NCBI GenBank assembly: GCA_937927875.1 | Contig: CALEYV010000091.1 | Coordinates: 1 to 45,494 of the forward strand | Reading direction: 5' to 3' | From: an uncultured Actinomycetes bacterium | GTDB lineage: Bacteria; Actinomycetota; Acidimicrobiia; IMCC26256; PALSA-555 | DNA: 45,494 bases | In this document: positions 27,636 to 35,734 of the stretch, one piece after another | Layout: every line of letters starts with the position of its first letter | Position numbering within the stretch: the stretch's first letter is position 1 | Made by a program: the position numbers and the translations under genes | The notes under the pieces: model-generated | The model's database searches: none | What the model was told of the DNA's origin: nothing | What the model saw: only the letters and a program-made list of their open reading frames with translations

Positions 27636-29488
27636 GAGCCGACGGGAGGTCGGATCCCGAAGGCGCGCTGGGCGCCCCATCGCACGGCGCGGGTGAGCAC
27701 GCCGACCGGCTGCGAGGGAGGGAAGGCGCGTCGGTCGAGCGGCGGGACGAAGAGCTCGCCGTCCCGGCTCAGGTACACGTACACGGGGTACGACACCGTC
27801 CCGAGGACTCGCAGCAGCGGCGACGCGTGCGCGCCCCGGAGCTCGGCGCCGAGGTCGGGACGCTCTCCGTCGACCGGCACCGTCAGCGGGTCGAGGCCGA
27901 ACCAGTGGTGGGCGCGCCGCACGATCGGGGCCTGGCGAGGATCGGCAACCCCGAGGTCGGCGAGCACGACCTCGTCGACCGCGAGCGCGTCGGCGCCCGC
28001 ATACACGTGGCGCACGTCGGCGGGCCGGCAGCAGCCCATCACCCCGAACGGGCCGTCGGCGACCGGTGACCAGGCGTCGACCACCGCGAAGTCGGGGGGC
28101 GCGACGTCGAGGAGCATCATCGTGGCGGAGCGGAAGTCGACCTGGCGCTTGGCGTAGAAGGTCTCGTCGATGGCGCCGGTGCTGCCCTCGAGCGTCGAGA
28201 GGCAGAGGTGCACGAACTCGGTCGGGTCGGTCCGCAGCTTCGGCATCACGATACGGAGGTCGGCGTCGAGCCAGCTGCCGCTGATCGTCCGCTGCACGAA
28301 CCCGCGCTCGAAGACGAAGGGCCGCTGGTCCTCGCCGATGTCGACGACCCGGTAGGCCGGGGAATCGAACCCGAAGTACCGCGCGACCTCGGCAACCGAC
28401 CGGTGCTGGAACGAGTGGCCGTAGACGGTCGGCGCCTCGAGCACCGCCACGTCCTCGACGCCGTGTCGCCGGAGGTAGCGGGCCAGGTCGTCGACGAGCG
28501 TCGGGTCGTTGACGTTCGAGTGGTCCCGCCGGTCGTAGCCGAGCATGAACGACACCCGCACCGCGGCCGTGCGGGCCTCGGACGCGAGGGGCCCGAGGCC
28601 GGCGGCGTCGAGGCAGGCGTCGAGCACCGCCGCCCGGTCGCCGTCGGCGCCGCCGCTCCGCACGGCCACCGGCGCCGCGGTCCCGAACGAGCGGGGCCGG
28701 GCGCCGTCGGTCGGCGCGGCCCGCATCGATGCCGGCACGAACCACGGGCTGAGCTGGGCGAGATCCGCCTGCACCTGCGAGGGCGTCACGTCGGGCACGG
28801 GGCGGTCTTGGTCGTCGAGCAGCCCGCCCACGACCAGGAAGGCGGCGCGGTGGCGGGCCTCGTCCTGGGCGATGCGAGCGAACGTGGCGCGCTCGTCGGG
28901 GTCGGTCGTGAGCTCGACGAGTCGCTCGTACGCGAGTTGGGCGGTCGCCTCGAGCGCCACGTTGAGCTCGCAGTACCGGTGGAAGGTCTGGTACCGCAGC
29001 TCGCGCCGCAGGACCGGCGGCACCTGGCCGAGCAGGCTGCCGACGGTCACGAGGGCGGTCGCGGCACCGGTCCGCACCGGCGCGACGCGGGCATCGAGGT
29101 GGTGCTCGGCCGACGTCGCCCAGCCCGACAGCGCGCCTTCGGCCTGGCGGGCGTACACCACGAGCGAGGCGAGGAACCCGCCCCGCTGGAGGAGCAGGCC
29201 CCGGACGTACTCGGCGTGGAGCGCCTCGTCCTTCCAGATCCAGACCAGCGTCTGTCGCACCAGCGCCCGCACCGACGCCGGGAGCTCGAGCGCCGCGATG
29301 CGACCCGCGACCGCCTCCTCCCGGTACGCGACGGCGACGATCTGCTCCCGTTCCAGCGCCAGCAGCCAGAGCTGCTCCCGCTCGGCGTCGGGGTTGCCGG
29401 CGAACTCGACGCGCCAGCGGTCGAGCAGCGAGTGGACGTCGTCGAGGAGCGCGGCTTCGAGCTCGCCCACGGTCCGACCTTCTACCAC
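27632..29488 (-). CDS. Ferritin-like di-iron domain fused to a DUF362 domain
   Basis: A 618-residue protein. The first 230 residues are helical and carry two ExxH motifs, WKDEALHAEY (Glu88, His91) and AQDEARHRAAF (Glu210, His213), with further Glu in YREEA (near 58) and LNVALEATAQ (180). This is the ligand set of a ferritin-like di-iron oxidase. After a linker, residues about 300-540 match DUF362: RVSFMLGYDRRDHSNVNDP, VYGHSFQHRSVAEVARYFG, RIVMPKLRTDPTEFVHLCLS, and VVDAWSPVADGPFGVMGC. The usual ferredoxin cysteines of many DUF362 proteins are not obvious. The start is GTG at 29488. Partner: the coupled methyltransferase. An oxygen-dependent tailoring role is inference. Confidence 0.82.
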   Translation of the reverse strand: MVEGRTVGELEAALLDDVHSLLDRWRVEFAGNPDAEREQLWLLALEREQIVAVAYREEAVAGRIAALELPASVRALVRQTLVWIWKDEALHAEYVRGLLLQRGGFLASLVVYARQAEGALSGWATSAEHHLDARVAPVRTGAATALVTVGSLLGQVPPVLRRELRYQTFHRYCELNVALEATAQLAYERLVELTTDPDERATFARIAQDEARHRAAFLVVGGLLDDQDRPVPDVTPSQVQADLAQLSPWFVPASMRAAPTDGARPRSFGTAAPVAVRSGGADGDRAAVLDACLDAAGLGPLASEARTAAVRVSFMLGYDRRDHSNVNDPTLVDDLARYLRRHGVEDVAVLEAPTVYGHSFQHRSVAEVARYFGFDSPAYRVVDIGEDQRPFVFERGFVQRTISGSWLDADLRIVMPKLRTDPTEFVHLCLSTLEGSTGAIDETFYAKRQVDFRSATMMLLDVAPPDFAVVDAWSPVADGPFGVMGCCRPADVRHVYAGADALAVDEVVLADLGVADPRQAPIVRRAHHWFGLDPLTVPVDGERPDLGAELRGAHASPLLRVLGTVSYPVYVYLSRDGELFVPPLDRRAFPPSQPVGVLTRAVRWGAQRAFGIRPPVGS

Positions 29489-29549
29489 CGACTGCGGGCC
29501 GCGCCGCGAGCCGGCAGCGACCGCCGATGCGGTGTGGTGGACTGCCGCC

Positions 29550-29771
29550 GTGACGGTGACGCTCTACGGCGTGGGCGCGCTCAGCTTCATGATGCTGATG
29601 TATGCGCTCGAGCAGCGGGGTCCCGACTTCGTCGCCGCCTTCGCGCTCGGCTGCGTGCTGTCGAGCATCTACGGGTTCTGGTCCGGTGCCTGGCCGTTCG
29701 GTGTGGTCGAGCTGATCTGGTCCGCGATCGCGCTGCGCCGCTTCACGACCGCACGCTCGGCCGTGGGCTGA
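29550..29771 (+). CDS. Small two-helix membrane protein, conserved hypothetical
   Basis: A 73-residue protein read from GTG 29550. It has two transmembrane helices (VGALSFMMLMYALE and FVAAFALGCVLSSIYGFW) and a third hydrophobic stretch, WPFGVVELIWSAIALRRF. The WPFGVVE-plus-RRF end is a pattern I recall from many actinobacterial hypothetical proteins. It is divergent from the ferritin-like/DUF362 gene, 61 nt away, and followed by the broken NTF2-like gene. Its function is unknown. Confidence 0.72.
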   Translation: MTVTLYGVGALSFMMLMYALEQRGPDFVAAFALGCVLSSIYGFWSGAWPFGVVELIWSAIALRRFTTARSAVG

Positions 29772-29796
29772 CCGGGTCGCCGCGAGAGGAGGATCG

Positions 29797-30242
29797 ATGG
29801 ACGACTGGGAGGTCGCGGCCCGAGTCGCGATCGACGACCTGACCGGGCGCTACGTCCGCTGCGCCGACGGCGGGCGCGCGGCCGACCTGGCGTCGCTGTT
29901 CACCGAGGACGGCGTGCTCGCCACCGACGACGACGAGCTCCACGGCCGGCCTGCCATCGCCGCTACGTCGACGAGGCCAAGTCGTCCCTCGCCGCGGGCG
30001 CGGGCGGGGGCCAGATCCGACACCACGTGTCGTCGCTCCGGGTCGACTTCCCGAGCCGCACCGAGGCCCTCGCCACCTCCTACTTCCTGGCGATCACGGC
30101 CCTCGGCCCCGACCACTGGGGCCGCTACCGGGACCGGGTGGTGCGGGCGGGTGACCAGTGGCGGTTCGCCCGCCGGGCGGCCGCGGTGGACGGCTGGGCG
30201 CCCGGCTCCTGGGCGGCCCAGCGTCGCGACCCCTCCCGCTGA
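29797..30242 (+). pseudogene. NTF2-like/SnoaL-like protein with a frameshift
   Basis: The first half (MDDWEVAARVAIDDLTGRYV then DLASLFTEDGVLATDDDELH) is a typical NTF2-like start. After GRPAIA near 29961 the reading frame becomes Arg/Ser junk. In the frame displaced by one base, the family sequence resumes as RYVDEAKSSLAAG, QIRHHVSSLRVDF, ATSYFLAITALGPDHWGRYR and ends at 30242. Adding one C (ATCGCCGCTAC to ATCGCCCGCTAC) restores a protein of about 149 residues. So there is one lost base: a real pseudogene, or an assembly error. The ATG at 29797 has an AGGAGG site upstream. Intact members are ketosteroid-isomerase-like or SnoaL-like. Confidence 0.85.
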
Positions 30243-30263
30243 CCCCGCCGCGAGATCCAGCCC

Positions 30264-31241
30264 CTACGCCCGGCGCCCCATAGCGAGCCGGACGGTGGTG
30301 CCGGCGGGGGACGATCGCAGCTGGACCAGATCGCACAGCTGGTTCGCCAGCCACAGGCCGCGTCCCCGCTGAGCCAGGAGTCGCGGGCGCTCTCTTCCCA
30401 CCAGGGCATCGCGCACCGTGCCGGCGTCGTGCACCTCACAGGTCACCGCCCACCCGTCGTCCCAGACCCGCAGCCTGCCCCCGCCGCCGCCGTGACGGAC
30501 ACTGTTGGCCGCGACCTCGTCGACCGCGAGCACCAGGTCGCCGGCGCGGCGTCGGTCCAGCCCCGCCCGCGCCGCTTCGCGTCCCACCACCGCCCGCACC
30601 TCAGAGAGCCCGTCGGCGCCGAACACCACGACCGCGGGCGTTCCGCTCGGCTCGGGCAGCGGGGCCGACAGCGGCTTGGCGTGCTGCGGCAGCCGCAGAT
30701 ACGAGGGGCTCGGATCGATGCCGCCGTCCCGTCGGACCGTCGGGTGGGTGCGACGGGCCTCGTCGATCACCGCCGGTCCCAGGGCTCCGACGTCGTAGGG
30801 GCAGAGCAGCGCCAGCGCGGGGACGTCGGCGAACGCGACGTTGAGCAGCGCCTCGTGGTGCTGGGCCTCCACGAGCTCGGCCGGGCCGCGGCCGGCCCAG
30901 ACCGGCTCGCCGATGCCGCGCAGGGGTTGGCCGGCCGGCTGCGCCCCGAGGTACTCACGCCAGGCCGGGATGATGCGGGCCGGGTTCCGCCCGACCTGCT
31001 CCATGTCGAGGAACTGGACCTGGGCCGCGGTGGCGCCGAGCCGCTGGCGGAGCCCCTCGATCTTGGCTGCCCCGACCACGACCAGCACCGGCTCCCCGGC
31101 CGCCAGCCCCTCCTCGATGAAGGCGGTGGTGCCGTCGAGGTACTCCCGGTCGCCCTCGTAGAGGAAGGCCTCGTGGCAGAAGCCGGACGTCGCCGAGCGA
31201 CCCGCGACCCGATCACCGACGGTCCCGGCTCCGTTCCTCAT
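30264..31241 (-). CDS. MEDS sensory domain plus HATPase (anti-sigma regulatory) protein
   Basis: A 325-residue regulator. The N-terminal half is a MEDS domain (FCHEAFLYEGDREYLDGTTA, EEGLAAGEPVLVVV, CPYDVGAL). The C-terminal half is a GHKL ATPase of the RsbW type, with N-box LAVDEVAANSVRHG and G-box GRGLWLANQLCDLVQL. No histidine-kinase dimerisation domain is seen, so it is more like a serine-kinase anti-sigma factor than a sensor kinase. MEDS domains bind hydrocarbon-derived ligands in DcmR-type regulators. The ATG at 31241 is chosen; earlier codons are Arg/Gly noise. It is divergent from the DivIVA-like gene. Confidence 0.9.
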   Translation of the reverse strand: MRNGAGTVGDRVAGRSATSGFCHEAFLYEGDREYLDGTTAFIEEGLAAGEPVLVVVGAAKIEGLRQRLGATAAQVQFLDMEQVGRNPARIIPAWREYLGAQPAGQPLRGIGEPVWAGRGPAELVEAQHHEALLNVAFADVPALALLCPYDVGALGPAVIDEARRTHPTVRRDGGIDPSPSYLRLPQHAKPLSAPLPEPSGTPAVVVFGADGLSEVRAVVGREAARAGLDRRRAGDLVLAVDEVAANSVRHGGGGGRLRVWDDGWAVTCEVHDAGTVRDALVGRERPRLLAQRGRGLWLANQLCDLVQLRSSPAGTTVRLAMGRRA

Positions 31242-31415
31242 GGCCTGCGCTGCATCACCGAGCGAACCCCCGGCTCTTGTCCCGGAAGGTCGTACCCCGC
31301 GCCGTCGATGCGCCAACCCTGCTGAACGCCGGACGCGGTCGGTGGGGCCGGGACCGGCCCGCTCCAACGCCCGAGCTGGCCCCCTCACTCGGGGGGCTCC
31401 GCGGCCCGGCATCTC

Positions 31416-31444
31416 TTGACACGAGGGCCCCGCGCCAGCATGAT
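31416..31444 (+). promoter_or_regulatory. Likely promoter of the DivIVA-like gene
   Basis: A perfect TTGACA at 31416-31421 is followed, after 17 nt, by CATGAT at 31439-31444 (four of six bases of TATAAT). It is oriented toward the GTG at 31513, about 70 nt downstream. The rest of the 271-nt divergent intergenic region (31242-31512) shows nothing else I can assign, apart from the GGAGG site at 31501. Confidence 0.5.
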
Positions 31445-31512
31445 CATCGCCCACACCAGCCACATCGGCATCACCGGACTCACGCCGGGGCAGGCAGCAG
31501 GGAGGCCTTCGA

Positions 31513-32217
31513 GTGCCGCGAAGCACGCCAGTCGACGCCGCCAACGAGCCGGATCACGTCGCCTCCGAGGAGCTGCTGGCCGCCGCCATCCCGATCGTGC
31601 GGCGGGGCTACGCCCCGGAGGTCGTGGACGGGCTGCTCGACCGGGCGGCCACCACGATCGAGCGGCTCCGTGCCCTCGACGATCCCGAGCTCGAGCTCCG
31701 GCGGCGCGAGCAGGCCGACCTCCTCCACCGGACGCTGCTCCTCGCCCAGACCAGCGCCGATCAGCGGATCGCGGAGGCGGAATCGCTGGCGGCGTCGGTG
31801 CTGGCCGAGGCCCGCTCTCGCGCCGGTCGGCTCATGGCGGAGGCCGAGCAGGCCGCCTCGAACCTGGTCGAAGCCGAGCAGACGCGCGCCCAGCTCACGG
31901 TGGGCGAGGCCCTGGCCCGGCGTCAGGTGCTGCAAGCCGACATCGACGCCCTCGAGCAGTACGCGCTCGATCTGCAGGCTCGGCTGCGGTCGGTGTTCGA
32001 CGCCCAGGCCGCCGCACTCGACCGCATGCTCGCCGCCGCGACCGAGAACCGGCCCCACCTCCGAGAGATCGACCTGACCGACCCGACGCTGGCGCGGCCG
32101 CACGACGCCGAGGGCCTCAGCTGGCGGGACGAGCGACCGGCGGCCGGACTCCTCGACGTCATGGACGATGCCGAGCCGATGGCGCTCGTGCCCAACGGGG
32201 ACGGCCGCACCGCCTGA
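31513..32217 (+). CDS. DivIVA-like coiled-coil protein
   Basis: A 234-residue protein. The segment AIPIVRRGYAPEVVDGLLDRAATTIERL resembles the DivIVA/Wag31 N-terminal domain (F-x-x-x-RRGY-x-x-x-x-V-D-x-x-L). It is followed by a long coiled coil (RIAEAESLAASVLAEARSRA and onward, with heptad Ala/Leu/Glu) and an acidic tail. Such proteins mark curved membrane and organise polar growth or division. It starts with GTG 31513, 7 nt after a clear GGAGG. It is probably a paralogue rather than the essential Wag31, as it lies outside the dcw cluster. Confidence 0.8.
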   Translation: MPRSTPVDAANEPDHVASEELLAAAIPIVRRGYAPEVVDGLLDRAATTIERLRALDDPELELRRREQADLLHRTLLLAQTSADQRIAEAESLAASVLAEARSRAGRLMAEAEQAASNLVEAEQTRAQLTVGEALARRQVLQADIDALEQYALDLQARLRSVFDAQAAALDRMLAAATENRPHLREIDLTDPTLARPHDAEGLSWRDERPAAGLLDVMDDAEPMALVPNGDGRTA

Positions 32218-32347
32218 ACCCGCTCGGCCCTGAGGTCGGCGTCCCGAGCGAGCGACACCGCGTTCCCGGCGGGCACTGGGCCTCCGACGAAAACGCCGAC
32301 GCGGCGTCTACCGTCGCTGCCAAGTCAGCAGTCTCCGGTGGAGGGCC

Positions 32348-33769
32348 GTGCGCCAAGTCAAGCTCGAGGCGCTGGCGCCCCATCGGCTCGAGGCGCTGAT
32401 CGGACCGGCGCGGACCGACCAGTTCGAGGCGGCGGCGGGCGGCACGCGAGCGCTGCTCGAGGGACGTCGGGTGCTCAACGTCAACTCGACCGCGACCGGT
32501 GGCGGCGTCGCCGAGCTGCTGCAGACGCTGCTCCCGTACGCGCTCGGGGTCGGCGTCGACGGCGCGTGGGCGGTGATCGACGGCAACCCCGCGTTCTTCG
32601 AGACCACCAAGCGGCTGCACAACCATCTCTACGGCACACCCGGCGACGGCGGCACCCTCGGGGAGACCGCGCGCGGCTCCTACGAGGCCACGCTGGCGTC
32701 CAACGCCGAGGCGCTGCGGTCGCTGATCCGGCCCTCGGACATCGTGGTGCTGCACGACCCCCAGACGGCGGGGCTGACCGAGGTGGCGCGCCAGGCCGGC
32801 GGCATCGTCGTGTGGCGCTGCCACGTGGGCCGGGACACGTCGAACCCCTACACCGACGAGGGCTGGGCGTTCCTGCGTCCCTACGTCGAGGCGGCGGACG
32901 CGTTCGTGTTCAGCCGGGCCGCGTTCATCCCGGACTGGATCGAGCCGGCCCGGGCCTCGGTGATCCCGCCGTCGCTCGATCCTTTCTCACCCAAGAACGA
33001 GGACCTGGCCGACCACGACGTGCCGGCCATCCTGCAGTACGCGGGCCTGGTCGCCGGCGACGGCGCCGTCCCCGACATCGCGTTCACGCGGCCGGACGGC
33101 ACGACGGGGCGGCTCGAGCGGCACGCGTCGCTCCTCGACACCGGGCCGGCGTCGGCGATCGACACGCCACTAGTGGTCCAGATCTCACGGTGGGACCGCA
33201 TGAAGGACATGACCGGGGTGCTGCGCGGATTCGTCGAGCACGTCGACCCCGCCCTCGGCGCGCACCTCCTGCTCGTCGGACCCGACGTCCGCGGCGTCGA
33301 GGACGACCCCGAGGGTGGCGCGGTGCTCGCCGAGTGCGTCGAGGCCCGGCGCCAGCTCTCCGCCGAGGACGCCCGCCGGGTCCATCTGGTCTGCCTACCG
33401 ATGGAGGACCCCGACGAGCAGGCCGTCATCGTGAACGCGCTGCAGCGCTACGCCAGCGTCGTCACCCAGAAGAGCCTCGCCGAGGGCTTCGGGCTCACCG
33501 TCACCGAGGCGATGTGGAAGCGGCGACCGATGGTCGCGAGCCGAGTGGGCGGGATCGGCGACCAGATCCGCGACCACCGGGAGGGCCTCCTCGTCGACGA
33601 CCCGGAGGACCTCGCCGGGTTCGGCCGCGCCGTCAGCCTGCTGCTCGAGGACCGGGCCCTGGCGGACTCACTGGCCGAGGGAGCACGCGAGCGCGTCTTC
33701 AACGAGTACCTCCCCGACCGGCACCTCGAGCGGTACGCCGAGTTCTTCGCCGGTCTGGCCCGCCTCTGA
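32348..33769 (+). CDS. GT4-family glycosyltransferase, trehalose synthase (TreT)-like
   Basis: A 473-residue GT-B glycosyltransferase. The N-terminus has the sugar-binding LNVNSTATGGGVAELLQTLL, typical of TreT and related enzymes that make trehalose from nucleoside diphosphate-glucose and glucose. Also present are RCHVGRD, QISRWDRMKDMTGVLRGF (donor-domain start), and the E-x7-E region SLAEGFGLTVTEAMWKRRPM, followed by GGIGDQI. The GTG at 32348 has a GGAGGG site upstream. Trehalose production for osmotic or desiccation stress is the likely role, inferred from family. Confidence 0.85.
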   Translation: MRQVKLEALAPHRLEALIGPARTDQFEAAAGGTRALLEGRRVLNVNSTATGGGVAELLQTLLPYALGVGVDGAWAVIDGNPAFFETTKRLHNHLYGTPGDGGTLGETARGSYEATLASNAEALRSLIRPSDIVVLHDPQTAGLTEVARQAGGIVVWRCHVGRDTSNPYTDEGWAFLRPYVEAADAFVFSRAAFIPDWIEPARASVIPPSLDPFSPKNEDLADHDVPAILQYAGLVAGDGAVPDIAFTRPDGTTGRLERHASLLDTGPASAIDTPLVVQISRWDRMKDMTGVLRGFVEHVDPALGAHLLLVGPDVRGVEDDPEGGAVLAECVEARRQLSAEDARRVHLVCLPMEDPDEQAVIVNALQRYASVVTQKSLAEGFGLTVTEAMWKRRPMVASRVGGIGDQIRDHREGLLVDDPEDLAGFGRAVSLLLEDRALADSLAEGARERVFNEYLPDRHLERYAEFFAGLARL

Positions 33770-33867
33770 GCCGTCCGCCACCCTTCTTACCGACTCCTTC
33801 CCCTGCTCTCGGCTCCGGCTTGGCTGCCGCGCCCACGCTGGCGTCACCGGCCGAGCAAGGAGGAGCG

Positions 33868-34080
33868 ATGAGCACGACGGCCACCGTCACGGCACGGAGG
33901 CAGCGGGCGACCCGGCGTAGCGAACCGAAGCCCCGGCGGCCGCCCGTCGTCGCCCCCTCGGCTCGCGCCCCGACGGCGATCCGCGTCGCGGCGACGGACC
34001 GGCACCCGCGCGCGGCACGGCTCGCCCTGGTCCTCCGCGAAGCAGCGGCGGTGGTGCTGCTCGGCAAGCTCGCCACCTGA
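33868..34080 (+). CDS. Small basic protein of unknown function
   Basis: A 70-residue protein starting at ATG 33868 after a near-perfect AAGGAGG site, the best in the window. The N-terminal 55 residues are rich in Arg, Pro and Ala (RRQRATRRSEPKPRRPP). The C-terminus is an amphipathic or hydrophobic helix, ARLALVLREAAAVVLLGKLA. It could bind nucleic acid or membrane; I do not recognise it. The strong ribosome site supports it as a real gene. A GC-rich stem-loop follows the stop. Confidence 0.6.
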   Translation: MSTTATVTARRQRATRRSEPKPRRPPVVAPSARAPTAIRVAATDRHPRAARLALVLREAAAVVLLGKLAT

Positions 34081-34088
34081 GGCGGCGG

Positions 34089-34105
34089 GGCCGGTGCAGC
34101 CGGCC
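34089..34105 (+). terminator. GC-rich stem-loop after the small basic gene
   Basis: GGCCGG-TGCAG-CCGGCC forms a perfect 6-bp stem 9 nt after the stop at 34080. There is no T-run, so termination may be inefficient or need another factor, as is usual in high-GC actinobacteria. Confidence 0.35.
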
Positions 34106-34138
34106 TCGACCCGCCGGACGCGCTCATAGGCTGCGCCC

Positions 34139-34771
34139 GTGGCCGATTGGGCGACGATCTCGTCCCTCGCGACCGCCGGCGGAACGCTCGTCCTGGCGAT
34201 CGCGACGTTCTCCTCGGTGCGGTCGGCCAACCGGTCAGCGCGCACCGCCGAGCGGGCGCTGCAGGTCGGGCTGCGTCCGGTGCTCGTGCCGTCTCGGCTC
34301 GACGATCCGAGCATGAAGATCACCTGGCGCGAGGGGCAGCGCACGCTGGTCCAGGGCGGCCGGGCCTCGGTCGTCGAGGACGGCGGGGACATCTTCTTGG
34401 CCATGTCCCTCCGAAACGTCGGCTCCGGCATCGCGGTGCTGCAGGGCTGGAAGGTCGCGGCGCGGGGCCGCCCCACCGAGATCCCCGAGGCCCCCGACAT
34501 CCAGGAGTTCCGACGCCAGGGTCGCGATCTGTACGTGCCGCCGAGCGATGTCAGCTTCTGGCAGGGGCGGGTCGCGGGCACGGACGATGAGTACGCCGAC
34601 GTGCACGATTCCGTGGCGCGGCAGCAGACGCTGACCATCTACCTGTGCTACAGCGACCACGAAGGCGGGCAGCGGGCGGTCAGCCTCTTCCTGCTCGACC
34701 CGACGTCGGAGGACCAGTGGCTGTGCACGGTGGTCCGGCACTGGTATCTGGACCGGCCGGATCCTCGGTAG
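34139..34771 (+). CDS. Conserved hypothetical membrane-anchored protein
   Basis: A 210-residue protein, start GTG 34139. The N-terminal WATISSLATAGGTLVLAIATF is a single transmembrane helix, followed by a polar SANRSARTAERALQ helix and a soluble domain with beta-rich segments (DIFLAMSLRNVGSGIAVLQGW, LTIYLCYSDHEGGQRAVSLF, WLCTVVRHWYL). The layout of helix plus domain with a conserved LRNVGSG resembles many uncharacterised bacterial proteins. The function is unknown. Confidence 0.8.
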   Translation: MADWATISSLATAGGTLVLAIATFSSVRSANRSARTAERALQVGLRPVLVPSRLDDPSMKITWREGQRTLVQGGRASVVEDGGDIFLAMSLRNVGSGIAVLQGWKVAARGRPTEIPEAPDIQEFRRQGRDLYVPPSDVSFWQGRVAGTDDEYADVHDSVARQQTLTIYLCYSDHEGGQRAVSLFLLDPTSEDQWLCTVVRHWYLDRPDPR

Positions 34772-34887
34772 CCGGGCCCGTACACGTTCCCCGGCGGTTG
34801 CCGCAAGCATCGCTTCACCAGCCGCGAGATTTCGAGTGCCCCGCACGACGGTCTGTGCTGGGATGGCGTCGACTGCCAGGAGGTTTC

Positions 34888-34968
34888 ATGGGCGTGGTCT
34901 TCCGTGCCCGGGCACTCGCCGTCGGCCCGGCGCGGCCGGCCCGGCGTCGGCCAGCACGAGCTCGCTAA
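34888..34968 (+). CDS. Possible leader peptide overlapping the erm start
   Basis: A 26-codon ORF with an AGGAGG site at 34879-34884 before its ATG. It starts MGVVFRARALAVG and ends inside the erm-like gene in another frame. The early FRAR is a Arg-x-Arg (+x+) motif of the kind at which macrolide-bound ribosomes can stall. Either it is a regulatory leader, or it is the true erm start separated by a sequencing indel. No direct evidence of translation. Confidence 0.3.
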   Translation: MGVVFRARALAVGPARPARRRPARAR

Positions 34969-35722
34969 CCACCGGCTGGCGACCCTGCTGGTCGCCGACG
35001 CGCGGGTCAGCGCCGAGGACCGAGTCGTCGATCTCGGCGCGGGCTCCGGGATCCTCACCGCCGCCCTCGCCGCCGAGGCGGCTCAGGTGCTCGCGGTTGA
35101 GTTCGACGCGCGCCTGGCCCGCCGGCTGGCGCGCCGCTTCTCGGCTACGCCCCGCGTCACGGTCCTGCACGCCGACGCGCTGACCGTCCCGCTCCCCGCG
35201 ACGCCGTATCGCGTCGTGTCGAACCTGCCGTTCCAGGCGACGTCGGCCATCCTCCGGCGGGTGCTCGACCCCTCCGGCGGCCTGGTGCGGGCCGACGTCG
35301 TCGTACAGGCGGAGGTGGCGCGGGCCCGAACGCGATCCGGGCCCCGCCTGGACCTGCTCGCGGTGTCGTGGAACCCGTGGTGGGTGTTCGAGCGGGGCCG
35401 ACGGCTCCCGGGCCGGCTGTTCCGTCCCGCCCCGTCCGTCGATGCCGCGGTGCTGATCGTCACTCGTCGCGAGCCGCCACTGCTCGAGCCCGACGCGTGG
35501 CACCCGTACTGCGACTTCGTGCGCCGGGCGTTCCGACACCGAGACGTGGGCGAGTTCCTGCGCGAGGGCCTCGGCACCCACCGCGGGGCGCGCCAGGCAA
35601 GGCGGCTCCGGATCGCGGACCGGCCGCCGTCGCAGGTCGGCATCCGCGAGTGGATCCAGCTGTTCCTCGCCGCCCGTCCACGCCCAAAGGCTCGGACCCG
35701 GGCGGCCCGAGCGCGGCGGTAG
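34904..35722 (+). CDS. Erm-like 23S rRNA adenine N6-methyltransferase
   Basis: A 272-residue member of the Erm/KsgA family. GVGQHELANHRLATLLV corresponds to the conserved N-terminal motif, VVDLGAGSGILTAAL is the SAM motif I, AVEFDARLARRLARRF carries the acidic loop, and VVSNLPFQATSAIL is the NLPF catalytic motif. WNPWWVFERGRRLPGRLFRPAP is Erm-like rather than KsgA-like, as is the Arg-rich C-terminus. It would dimethylate or monomethylate A2058 and give macrolide-lincosamide-streptogramin resistance. The only in-frame start, GTG 34904, lacks its own ribosome site; one lies upstream in another frame. Confidence 0.87.
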   Translation: MPGHSPSARRGRPGVGQHELANHRLATLLVADARVSAEDRVVDLGAGSGILTAALAAEAAQVLAVEFDARLARRLARRFSATPRVTVLHADALTVPLPATPYRVVSNLPFQATSAILRRVLDPSGGLVRADVVVQAEVARARTRSGPRLDLLAVSWNPWWVFERGRRLPGRLFRPAPSVDAAVLIVTRREPPLLEPDAWHPYCDFVRRAFRHRDVGEFLREGLGTHRGARQARRLRIADRPPSQVGIREWIQLFLAARPRPKARTRAARARR

Positions 35723-35734
35723 TGGCGGCGGGCG

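Noticed and set aside
28208..29842. Long plus-strand frame over the ferritin-like/DUF362 gene
   Set aside because: It is antisense noise over most of its length. The only plausible genes in that area are the 73-residue membrane protein at 29550-29771, read in a different frame, and the NTF2-like gene.
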